Shown here piece after piece: positions 5,836 through 12,198 of a stretch of 12,198 nt of DNA (position 1 is its first letter; the number at the start of each line of letters is the position of its first letter). The notes under the pieces were generated by a model, which saw only the letters and a list, made by a program, of their open reading frames with translations, had not been told where the DNA came from and did no database searches. Origin of the DNA: an uncultured bacterium (lineage in GTDB: Bacteria; Cyanobacteriota; Vampirovibrionia; Gastranaerophilales; Gastranaerophilaceae); assembly GCA_902489575.1 (NCBI GenBank), contig CABUAQ010000060.1, forward strand, positions 1 through 12,198, in the 5' to 3' direction. Both the position numbers and the translations under genes were made by a program.

Positions 5836-6870
5836 ATGGAAAAGAAAAGTTTATTTAGCGAAAAGAGTGTAAAAATCGGACCTAACAGCAGTTATGATAA
5901 TTATATTATGGCAATTGAATCCAGTTGTGATGAAACAGCCTGTGCAATTGTAAAAAACGGAAGGGAAGTTTTAGCAAATATTGTGGCTTCTCAAATTAAA
6001 ACTCACGAAAAATACGGTGGAGTAATCCCTGAAATTGCAGCGCGAGAACATTTGGAGTCAATTAATATTGTTGTTGAAGAGGCTTTTGAACAATCAGGAT
6101 TAAAACCTGAACAAATAACGGCATTTGCCGGTACAGTTGGGCCAGGATTGGTAGGATGTTTACTTGTCGGACTTAATGCAGCTAAAACTTTAGCTCTTGT
6201 ATATGATAAACCTTTTATAGGTGTTAACCACCTTAATGCCCATCTTTGCGGGAATTACATTGATACAGATTTAAAACCGCCATTTATGGCACTTTTAGTC
6301 AGCGGCGGACACACTCAAATTATAGATGTAGAATCTTATTCTAAACAAACAATCATTGGCGAAACCATTGACGATGCTGTCGGAGAAGCTTATGATAAAG
6401 TTGCAAGACTTATCGGACTTCCTTATCCCGGCGGGCCAAGATTGGATAAACTTGCTCAAATTGGGAATCCACACGCATTCAATCTTCCTGAAGGCAAGGT
6501 CGATGGATATAATTTCAGCTTTAGCGGGTTAAAAACTGCAGTTTTGCGCCTTGTTAAATCCTTTGACGGAAAAGATTTACCGGTTAATGATATCTGTGCA
6601 AGTTTCCAAGAATGCGTATCTTCTACTTTAGTAAAAAAATTAAAAAAAGCTGTTATTGAACGCGGCTACAATCAGGTAGTAATAGCCGGCGGAGTTGCAG
6701 CAAATTCAGAAATTCGTAAAAAAGTATTTAATCTTGAAAATGACGGATTTAAAGTGTTTGCACCACCGATGAAATATTGTACCGATAATGCTTCAATGGT
6801 AGCTTCCTGTGCTTATTTCAACACAAACACTTATGACGATGTTGATGTTGAAGTATTCTCAAGAGCTTAG
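5836..6870 (+). CDS. tsaD: tRNA N6-adenosine threonylcarbamoyltransferase
   Basis: TsaD transfers the threonylcarbamoyl group from TC-AMP to A37 of ANN-decoding tRNAs, with TsaB and TsaE in bacteria. It has an ASKHA fold: phosphate-1 loop MAIESSCDETACAIV (25-39), AGTVGPGLVGCLLVG (98-112), metal-binding His132 and His136 in NHLNAHL, LLVSGGHTQ (153-161), DDAVGEAYDKVARLIGLPYPGGP (179-201), FSFSGLKTA (227-235), AGGVAAN (284-290) and CTDNAS with metal ligand Asp317. From the first ATG it is 344 residues, with about 19 residues more than usual ahead of the first strand; the next ATG (5908, residue 25) would cut into that strand. Neither start has a Shine-Dalgarno site. The stop lies four bases from the stop of the convergent kinase-like gene. 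Confidence 0.95.
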   Translation: MEKKSLFSEKSVKIGPNSSYDNYIMAIESSCDETACAIVKNGREVLANIVASQIKTHEKYGGVIPEIAAREHLESINIVVEEAFEQSGLKPEQITAFAGTVGPGLVGCLLVGLNAAKTLALVYDKPFIGVNHLNAHLCGNYIDTDLKPPFMALLVSGGHTQIIDVESYSKQTIIGETIDDAVGEAYDKVARLIGLPYPGGPRLDKLAQIGNPHAFNLPEGKVDGYNFSFSGLKTAVLRLVKSFDGKDLPVNDICASFQECVSSTLVKKLKKAVIERGYNQVVIAGGVAANSEIRKKVFNLENDGFKVFAPPMKYCTDNASMVASCAYFNTNTYDDVDVEVFSRA

Positions 6871-6874
6871 CAAA

Positions 6875-7792
6875 CTAGAATAACTGCTTAATCAGAGATT
6901 TCGCAACTTTCAGCTTCCCATTTAGCTCTGAAGCTATATTCCCGCCAAAATGTTTCCAGCTATTTAAATCTTGAATCTGCCTGAACAATTCTGCTATAAC
7001 TCTGGAATATCGTATATCATCTACCATTGAGCCAACAACATTAAGCTCTGACAGGCGAAGCTTAGGATTTTCACCTTTTTCAACACTCTTAATAAATGAT
7101 GTTAGAACTTTTCGATTAATATTTTTCAATTGAGTATCTGAAGTTACTCCTTGATAGTTTAACGCCAAACTCATGCCTGAAATTAACCCGCCTGGATTTT
7201 GAGTTTTATAAAAATCAATAGCAGTTATGGATTTTAATTCCGGATTGATAATAACATTACTCCAGGAACTGTCAAAACGCATTCCGAATCGTTGCGCCTT
7301 ATATAGTTGATCAAACAGTTCATCAAACGCTGTTTGCGGCATATTATCAATCATACTGGCAACCTGATGCTTTGTTACATTCCGTGAAAAGAAATTATAC
7401 CCGTTAATAATAGGCATAATAGTAATATCATTACCAAGTTTTGCAATAGTGTGATTTATTTCATCACGCGGAGTTAGCGCAAAATTCAACCTGAAATCAC
7501 TTTTATATTCAGGTTTATTTACCTTATGCGGCACCCGCGCACAGTACTTTGTACCTTCAATTCTGTAAACGGCAGCTTCACCACCCCTTCCAAGGAGGTT
7601 TTCTGGATTTTTAACCGAAATTGATACAAGCTTCCTGATTTCATCTTCTGCAAGATTTAAAAATTCGCAACTATTTTTGAACGATAAATTATCTTTTTTC
7701 AAAACAGCTTGCTGCTTCGAAACTACAGGTTGATTTCTACTAACTGCGCTTTTTACATTCGGATTTAAAAAACGATCGGATAAAATTTGCAT
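6875..7792 (-). CDS. Divergent protein-kinase-like (PKL-fold) protein
   Basis: This is a 305-residue protein with no close family that I recognise. A kinase-like pattern is visible in the right order and spacing. A glycine-rich loop, LLGRGGEAAVYRI (66-78), is followed by CARV (84-87), where the usual Lys would be Arg86. PRDEINHTIAKLG (108-120) comes next and could supply the helix-C Glu. Then comes a catalytic-loop-like D174-SSWS-N179, and IDF with Asp193 fourteen residues later as the DFG-type metal ligand. The C-terminal third is helical. Residues 35-40 read NLSFKN, a lineage-type N-terminal motif. There is no signal peptide or membrane segment. It is the last gene of a three-gene minus-strand cluster, 32 bases after the GshB-like gene. 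The fold assignment is inference from motif spacing; the activity is unknown. Confidence 0.8.
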   Translation of the reverse strand: MQILSDRFLNPNVKSAVSRNQPVVSKQQAVLKKDNLSFKNSCEFLNLAEDEIRKLVSISVKNPENLLGRGGEAAVYRIEGTKYCARVPHKVNKPEYKSDFRLNFALTPRDEINHTIAKLGNDITIMPIINGYNFFSRNVTKHQVASMIDNMPQTAFDELFDQLYKAQRFGMRFDSSWSNVIINPELKSITAIDFYKTQNPGGLISGMSLALNYQGVTSDTQLKNINRKVLTSFIKSVEKGENPKLRLSELNVVGSMVDDIRYSRVIAELFRQIQDLNSWKHFGGNIASELNGKLKVAKSLIKQLF

Positions 7793-7824
7793 ATCAGCTT
7801 TAAAACAGAAAATAAATTAATTTG

Positions 7825-8796
7825 CTATACTTTTGCAAAATTTGATTGAGCAACTTTTGAAATTATATAATCCGTAATTTTATCTTCAAGATGACAACCA
7901 AAATGATTATTTATTTCACGTATAAAATAACAAGGACTAGTAACGTTAACCTCTATAATTTTACCATCAATTACATCAAGACCTGCCATATAAATACCCA
8001 TATTATTTAGTTTATCTGCGATAACCCTGAAATTCTCTTTTTCTGAATTTGACAAAACCGCCTTTTTAACGTGCTCATCATTGTGCTCACAGAATTTGAA
8101 ATCATCATTGCCTGGAGTTTTCTGCACACAGTAATCAAGAATTTCATCACCAAGAATCAATACTCGTTTATCACCATATACAGCAGACGGTAAGTACTTT
8201 TGCACCATAATTAACTGTTTACCGCCTTTTGTCATAGAATTTATAATAACAGCTGTGTTCTTATCCCCACGCTTCAAATACATTACTCCACCGCCAAAAC
8301 ATTGATTGAGCGGTTTTAATATAATTTCTTCATTTTCATTTAAGAATTCAATAATATCAGACTTTGAAGATGTAATAATATTTTTAGGCATTAAATCATT
8401 GAACAACACAGCATGAAGTTTTTCATTAAAATTTCTGACAGCTGAAGTTTCATTCATAATAAACGTTTTTTTGCGATCAACAAAATCAAACACATAAGTT
8501 GCATTAATATAATCCAAATCCACCGGCGGATCAGGTCTAAACAGAACAAGCTGAAATTTTTCAACTTGTTCTTCTGAAAGACTTTCCCTATCAAAAAAGA
8601 TATTACCATCTTTTAAATACGATTTATAACAAGAGGTATATGCTATAGAAGATTTGAGTTTAAGCATATCAATTGTAGTTATATTAACCTGATGCCCACG
8701 CTCCAGAAAACTTTTTATTATCCAAAAATTAGTGACCAGATCATTAAACTCAAAATAGTTTAACTCAACTCTATCTATAACAAATAAAATATTCAT
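7825..8796 (-). CDS. gshB: GshB-like ATP-grasp ligase (glutathione synthetase homologue)
   Basis: The 323 residues align along their length with bacterial glutathione synthetase (E. coli GshB is about 316), which ligates glycine to gamma-glutamylcysteine with ATP. Visible blocks are LFRPDPPVDLDYINATYVFD (85-104), IMNETSAVRNFNEKL (113-127), IILKPLNQCFGGGV (158-171, with the ATP-binding Lys161 and glycine-rich loop), QKYLPSAVYGDKRVLI (199-214), GLDVIDGKIIEVNVTSP (272-288, with metal-binding Glu/Asn), and REI. The flexible loop usually written GGETRGNLAAGGRG after the R-x-P motif is replaced by PGNDDFKFCEHNDEHVKK, so the acceptor or acyl substrate may differ. An AGAGG site precedes the ATG. Seventeen bases separate it from the upstream MBL-fold gene. 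No gshA is in the window. The symbol is by homology only. Confidence 0.85.
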   Translation of the reverse strand: MNILFVIDRVELNYFEFNDLVTNFWIIKSFLERGHQVNITTIDMLKLKSSIAYTSCYKSYLKDGNIFFDRESLSEEQVEKFQLVLFRPDPPVDLDYINATYVFDFVDRKKTFIMNETSAVRNFNEKLHAVLFNDLMPKNIITSSKSDIIEFLNENEEIILKPLNQCFGGGVMYLKRGDKNTAVIINSMTKGGKQLIMVQKYLPSAVYGDKRVLILGDEILDYCVQKTPGNDDFKFCEHNDEHVKKAVLSNSEKENFRVIADKLNNMGIYMAGLDVIDGKIIEVNVTSPCYFIREINNHFGCHLEDKITDYIISKVAQSNFAKV

Positions 8797-8813
8797 AATA
8801 CCTCTTTTATAAA

Positions 8814-9479
8814 CTAATTAATTTCCGCAGGATTTAGAATTTGACACGCAGTATTACCAAAAGCAATAAGATTGGCAAATCTCTCCAAATCGGCTTGAAT
8901 TTCCGGGAAAGTTCCATAATGCATAGGAATTACTGTTCTAACTCCCAACCACTTTGCAGCCATTGCTGCATGCTCAACATCCATTGTATAATTACCGCCA
9001 ATAGGTAAAAGTGCAATCTGCGGGGCATAAAGTTCTTTAATTGTTTTCATTTCCCCTGTCAAACAAGTATCACCGGCATGAAAAATTCTAACACCATCAA
9101 CATCAAGCATAATGCTTGCAGCTACTCCGCCGTATCTACCATCCGGTAATGAGCTTGAATGAAACGCCGGTAAAAATACAGCACGCCCCCAAGAAAAATT
9201 AATCCACGACCCTAAACCAACAGGTTTTGCTTTTACTCCTTGTTCTTTACAATAATTAGCCAACTCAAAAACCGCAGTGATATCTATATCTTTTTCTTTT
9301 GCAATTTCTAAGGCCTCGCCAAGGTGGTCGGCGTGTGCATGAGTTAATAAAATATCTGTAATAGGAGCGTCGTGCCAATTGTACTTGTCGTTAACAGAAA
9401 CTAAAGGATCTATTAAAACAGCCTTATCATTATTCTTGATTTCAAATGCACTGTGACCAATATACTTTAAATCTACCAT
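8814..9479 (-). CDS. UPF0173 metal-dependent hydrolase, metallo-beta-lactamase fold (YtkL/UlaG-like)
   Basis: This 221-residue cytosolic protein matches the UPF0173 family length. It begins YIGHSAFEI and carries the metal-binding motif THAHADH (46-52: His47, His49, Asp51, His52). It continues with AFHSS (His107), HAGDT (Asp137), LPIGGNYTMDVEHAAMAA (158-175) and PMHYGTFPEI with His187, the full set of ligands for a dinuclear site. The physiological substrate of the family is not established. An AGGGGA-type ribosome-binding site precedes the ATG. It is the first gene of the cluster with the GshB-like and kinase-like genes (gaps of 17 and 32 bases), divergent from ribD across 71 bases. Confidence 0.93.
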   Translation of the reverse strand: MVDLKYIGHSAFEIKNNDKAVLIDPLVSVNDKYNWHDAPITDILLTHAHADHLGEALEIAKEKDIDITAVFELANYCKEQGVKAKPVGLGSWINFSWGRAVFLPAFHSSSLPDGRYGGVAASIMLDVDGVRIFHAGDTCLTGEMKTIKELYAPQIALLPIGGNYTMDVEHAAMAAKWLGVRTVIPMHYGTFPEIQADLERFANLIAFGNTACQILNPAEIN

Positions 9480-9536
9480 AATATCCCCTTATCTTTATGC
9501 ATACAATTTCAACTATTTTAATTTATCACGATTTAG

Positions 9537-9542
9537 TATAAA
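9537..9542 (+). promoter_or_regulatory. -10 element positioned for a leaderless ribD mRNA
   Basis: TATAAA ends eight bases before the ribD ATG, so the expected transcription start (about 9549-9551) falls on or next to the start codon. No Shine-Dalgarno site and no clear -35 are present. Confidence 0.35.
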
Positions 9543-9550
9543 ATACAAAT

Positions 9551-10600
9551 ATGCAACAATACATCACACATATGAATAAGTGCATAGAATTGGCAGAACT
9601 TGCCCGGGGGGATACCTCGCCAAATCCGCTGGTTGGATGCGTGGTACTGAATTCAGATGGAAAAATTATCTCGACAGGATACCACAAAAAATATGGAGAA
9701 AATCACGCAGAACGAGATGCTCTGTCAAAACTTGAATCAGCTAAAGATTGCACACTTATAGTAAACCTTGAACCGTGTTCTCACTTTGGAAAAACTCCGC
9801 CTTGTGCCGATTTAATTATTGAAAAAGGTATTAAAACAGTAGTTTATGGAATGGAAGACCCGAATCCGATAGTTGCAGGCAACGGACTAAAAAAATTAAA
9901 AGATGCAGGAATAGAAATTATAGGGCCTGTTTTAGAAAAAGAATGCCGCAAGCTAAATGAAGTCTTTATAAAAAATCAAACTGAACATAAAACATTTGTT
10001 GCCCTAAAAACCGCAACAACCATTGATGGCAAAATTGCAGCATATACGGGTGATTCTAAATGGATAACATCAGATAATGCAAGAAATGAAGTAAGAAATA
10101 TTCGAAAAAGATATGACGCCATACTAACCTCTTCCGCTACAGTTATTGCAGATAATCCCATGATGGAACATAAAAAGAAAATCATTTTAGATAGAAGTTT
10201 AAAAACAGATTTTCAAAATGCGACCATATATAAACAAGGGGAAATTTTTGTATTCTACAATGAGAACTTAACACCGCCAAAAATTTCTAACATAAACTTC
10301 ATCCCAACCCCTGTAAAAAATGAAAAGCTAGACATAAAATATATTTTAACATCTTTACATGAATTAAAAATAATGAGTATTTTAGTTGAAGCCGGCGGAG
10401 AATTAAACGGAAGTTTTTTACCGTATATGGATAAACTTTATCACTTTACAGCCCCTAAAATTTTAGGAGATAGTTCCGGTAAATCTTGTTTTAACGGGAA
10501 AAATATTAAAGTAATTGCAGATTGTATAAATCTGCAAATGGAAACAATCGAAATATTCGCTCCTGATATCTTAATTATTTATTCAAAGAATAATTTTTAG
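9551..10600 (+). CDS. ribD: Bifunctional diaminohydroxyphosphoribosylaminopyrimidine deaminase / 5-amino-6-(5-phosphoribosylamino)uracil reductase
   Basis: RibD carries out the second and third steps of riboflavin synthesis. The N-terminal cytidine-deaminase-like domain has TSPNPLVGCVV (22-32), the zinc and catalytic motif HAE (52-54), and PCSHFGKTPPC (75-85) with zinc Cys76 and Cys85. The C-terminal DHFR-like reductase domain has LKTATTIDGKIAAYTGDSKWITS (152-174), AILTSSATVIADNP (190-203) and ILVEAGGELNGSFL (277-290). The 349 residues are a little short for the family; the stretch after ADNP is compressed (MMEHKKKIILD). The start at 9551 fits family alignments (M-x-x-Y near TSPNP) even though there is no ribosome-binding site. 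The other rib genes are not adjacent, so it stands alone here. Confidence 0.95.
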   Translation: MQQYITHMNKCIELAELARGDTSPNPLVGCVVLNSDGKIISTGYHKKYGENHAERDALSKLESAKDCTLIVNLEPCSHFGKTPPCADLIIEKGIKTVVYGMEDPNPIVAGNGLKKLKDAGIEIIGPVLEKECRKLNEVFIKNQTEHKTFVALKTATTIDGKIAAYTGDSKWITSDNARNEVRNIRKRYDAILTSSATVIADNPMMEHKKKIILDRSLKTDFQNATIYKQGEIFVFYNENLTPPKISNINFIPTPVKNEKLDIKYILTSLHELKIMSILVEAGGELNGSFLPYMDKLYHFTAPKILGDSSGKSCFNGKNIKVIADCINLQMETIEIFAPDILIIYSKNNF

Positions 10601-10762
10601 TAAATAAATACAGACTTGATAGATTTTGAGAAACAAATATACAAAAAGTCTCAAATATGAAATGCACAAGTTACGACAGCAAATAAAAGCAAAAAATTCT
10701 GAGAAACTACTATATAACGACAAAAGAAACAGATTTTTTCAATTCACTGTTAGATAAAATAT

Positions 10763-11552
10763 TTATGGAAGGTTCTTAAAATAATCTTCATTCTGCAACG
10801 CATGGTAAGCACATCCAATCCCATTGTACTTATCGCTGCCCGTTCTTGAACAATAAGCACTATTCTCAAAAAAAGTATTCGGTGCTCCAGATGGAACAAG
10901 TTCATACCCCCCAGATTTATCGGATTGTTGAAGTTCAAACGTAAACAAATCGTGCCCGGCTGCATTTGGCTTAGCCGTCTTACCATTTACATCGATAGAA
11001 ATAAGCTGATGCCCATTACGTAAATTCACATCCACTATAATTAGCATATTATTCATTAAATAAAATTGAGTATCATCGAATGCACTAGTATTGACATATT
11101 CAGTATTTCTGGCATAATTAGTATATTTATAGTCTCTATTTGTAACAGAAATACTTCCATCTTCCCCTTTTTCTGTTCGTGAAATACAATGGGTATCACT
11201 AATATCAAGGTTTCCGGTACACATCGTGGCACCTTTAAAATATTTCGCAAACACCCTTGCAGTCAATACTAAAGGTCCAGACGACAATTGTTCTTCATCT
11301 TCATTATACATTCTTACAGCCTGAGTAAGAAGAGAATATCCCTCCTTAAATTGTGTTTTCAACTTTATACTATTAATCTCTGTCATTAATGCGGGAATCG
11401 TTAAAGCTGCAACAACGCCTATAATACCAAGTGTTATTAAAACTTCTGCCAGAGTAAATGCTTTTTCTTTTATAAAACCTGCAAAAAGCTTTTTAAATAA
11501 GGGCTTTAAAAGGTTACCCCCCCCCGAAGTTTAAGCTATTATTGAATTTCAT
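10763..11552 (-). CDS. Type IV pilin-like (prepilin) protein, frame interrupted at a 9-G tract
   Basis: The minus-strand ATG at 11552, preceded by AGAAAGGG, reads MKFNNSLNFGGG and then stops after VTF because of nine consecutive G. With eight G the frame continues NLLKPLFKKLFAGF, then KEKA|FTLAEVLITLGIIGVV, giving 262 residues. The FTLAE block is the class III prepilin signal: cleavage after Ala31, Phe as first mature residue, Glu at mature position 5, then a hydrophobic helix ending in TIPALM. The soluble C-terminal part has paired Cys (C111/C122, C234/C247), DVNGK and GIGCAYHALQNEDYF, typical of Melainabacterial pilin-like proteins (from memory). The mature protein would be membrane-anchored and then assembled or displayed. 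A start at 11386 would lose the whole helix and is rejected. The gene is either phase-OFF, a pseudogene, or carries a homopolymer read error. It has a strong own promoter. Confidence 0.82.
11517..11525 (-). repeat. Homopolymeric G9 tract in the prepilin leader codons
   Basis: Nine G on the minus strand (C on +) lie at codons 10-12 of the prepilin gene. Eight or eleven G give the full pilin frame; nine gives a 15-residue peptide. The tract encodes part of the leader removed by prepilin peptidase, so in-frame length changes would not touch the mature protein. Confidence 0.9.
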
Positions 11553-11560
11553 ACTACTCA

Positions 11561-11568
11561 CCCTTTCT
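11561..11568 (-). promoter_or_regulatory. Shine-Dalgarno site of the pilin gene
   Basis: AGAAAGGG lies eight bases upstream of the ATG at 11552, placing translation initiation upstream of the G tract rather than at 11386. Confidence 0.75.
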
Positions 11569-11601
11569 AATTACTTATCATTTCTATATTTGAATTAACA
11601 C

Positions 11602-11630
11602 ATTATACAAAATTTCTCGTATTTTTGCAA
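11602..11630 (-). promoter_or_regulatory. Sigma-70-type promoter of the pilin gene
   Basis: TTGCAA (11625-11630), a 17-base spacer and a perfect TATAAT (11602-11607) on the minus strand. Transcription would begin near 11595, giving a leader of about 43 bases. This is the best promoter match in the window. Confidence 0.75.
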
Positions 11631-11704
11631 TACTTTTTTTACCAAATAAATATCTTTAGAAAGTGAAACTTGTTACAGTTGAGAAGAATATTTACATACC
11701 CATA

Positions 11705-11810
11705 ACCCATATTCTCACGGAGAGGGGGACTAGATATACGTCTATCTTCCGGAAGAATACCCGAAATACAAAAGCCCCCTTTAAATATAAGGGGGCTTTT
11801 GTATAATTTA
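11705..11810 (+). ncRNA. Candidate structured small RNA beside tsf
   Basis: A possible promoter (TTGTTA at 11670-11675, 17-base spacer, weak TACATA at 11693-11698) precedes a G+C-rich island. The island has several small hairpins: TTCTC/GAGAG around ACG at 11712-11724, AGATA/TATCT near 11733-11748, and CTTCCGGAAG. It ends at the strong hairpin 11766-11804, which can terminate both strands. No matching RNA family is recognised. It could instead be an interspersed repeat or a remnant. The minus strand keeps an open frame here, but with no start. Confidence 0.25.
11766..11804. terminator. Terminator of tsf, possibly bidirectional
   Basis: A 16-base perfect stem (11766-11781 with 11789-11804) with core AAAAGCCCCCTT and a seven-base loop. 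On the minus strand the stem ends in TTTTGTATTT, 19 bases after the tsf stop. On the plus strand it ends in TTTTGTATAATTT. Confidence 0.88.
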
Positions 11811-11823
11811 TTCAAAACGATAA

Positions 11824-12198
11824 TTAACCTCTAACCTGGTTCATTACTTCTTCTGCAAAGTTATCCTGACGTTTTTCAAGACCTTCACCTAATTCGAATC
11901 TTGTGAAAGCTTTAATTTTCAACTTTCCTTCAATCAATTGAGCAATTGTTTGATTAGGATCTTTAACAAACGGTTGTTCTAACAAGCATCTTTCAGCCAT
12001 AAGTTTATTTACACGACCTTCAACAATTTTACCTCTGATATTTTCAGGTTTTTTCAACAAATCTTCTTTACCCATTTCGATTCTTGTTTCTTCGTCAATA
12101 ACAGATTGAGGAATTTCTTCTCTTGAAACAAATGATGGAGCACAAGAAGCAATGTGCAAGCAGATATCATTCATCAATTCTTTTTCATCTTTATCAGC
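11824..12198 (-). CDS. tsf: Elongation factor Ts, C-terminal part (5' end outside window)
   Basis: The last 124 residues of EF-Ts are present, with the frame open to the right edge. EF-Ts is the guanine-nucleotide exchange factor that releases GDP from EF-Tu. Family blocks are ELMNDICLHIA, the segment REEIPQSVIDEE, IRGKIVEGRVNKLMAERCLLEQPFV, NQTIAQLI, and the C-terminal FTRFELGEGLEKRQDNFAEEV. The TTG at 12175 is an internal codon, not a start. The gene ends normally and is followed by a strong terminator. rpsB, the usual upstream partner, would lie outside the window. Confidence 0.96.
   Translation of the reverse strand, partial: ADKDEKELMNDICLHIASCAPSFVSREEIPQSVIDEETRIEMGKEDLLKKPENIRGKIVEGRVNKLMAERCLLEQPFVKDPNQTIAQLIEGKLKIKAFTRFELGEGLEKRQDNFAEEVMNQVRG

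Noticed and set aside
9480..9550. FMN riboswitch upstream of ribD
   Set aside because: Only 71 bases separate the divergent starts, and no RFN-type conserved segments are present.
10601..10762. Terminator between ribD and the pilin gene
   Set aside because: Only short imperfect pairings (TTGAGA/TCTCAA with a 17-base loop, and AACAG/CTGTT) are seen, too weak to call.
10750..10986. 78-residue minus-strand frame inside the pilin gene
   Set aside because: It is an out-of-frame shadow of the pilin reading frame without any domain signal.
10763..11386. Pilin gene starting at 11386
   Set aside because: That Met lies at the end of the hydrophobic pilin helix. The prepilin signal is encoded upstream in the same frame, so this is not the true start.

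Overview
The window is a low-GC, gene-dense bacterial chromosome segment, mostly housekeeping genes with a few lineage-specific ones. I place it by inference in Candidatus Gastranaerophilales (gut Melainabacteria/Vampirovibrionia). The evidence is the AT-rich codon use, a type IV prepilin with the AFTLAEVLITLG-type N-terminus, and two orphan proteins whose N-terminal regions carry short FTSIK/LSFKN motifs that I associate with that lineage. No tRNA, rRNA, CRISPR array or insertion sequence is visible.

Layout. 1-582 (+): 3' part of a LOG-family nucleotide phosphoribohydrolase gene, ending at a perfect 52-bp palindrome (587-638). 664-1284 (-): lineage-type orphan protein, divergent from gatB. 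1408-2856 (+): gatB, followed by a hairpin terminator. 2920-3987 (+): GlmS-like SIS-domain protein without a glutaminase domain. 4012-4049: bidirectional terminator shared with the convergent gap gene (4078-5082, -). 5083-5835: 750-bp intergenic region with the gap promoter, several hairpins, a minus-strand intrinsic terminator that serves no visible protein gene (a small-RNA candidate), and a short possible ORF. 5836-6870 (+): tsaD. 6875-9479 (-): a three-gene cluster, transcribed in the order UPF0173 metallo-beta-lactamase-fold hydrolase, GshB-like ATP-grasp ligase, divergent kinase-like protein. 9551-10600 (+): ribD. 10763-11552 (-): type IV pilin-like gene with a strong promoter, whose reading frame is broken at a run of nine G. 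11705-11810 (+): possible structured RNA. 11824-12198 (-): 3' part of tsf.

How it fits together. gatB (tRNA-dependent amidation), tsaD (t6A on tRNA) and tsf (elongation) serve translation; gap serves glycolysis and ribD riboflavin synthesis. The most interesting part is the pilin gene. Its 9-G tract lies in the part of the gene encoding the cleaved prepilin leader. Removing one G joins a good ribosome-binding site and ATG to the whole pilin reading frame, which looks like an ON/OFF contingency switch caught in the OFF state, although a homopolymer sequencing error cannot be excluded. Second in interest is the cluster pairing a GshB-like ligase that has an altered substrate loop with a kinase-fold protein that keeps the catalytic Asp/Asn/Asp pattern.
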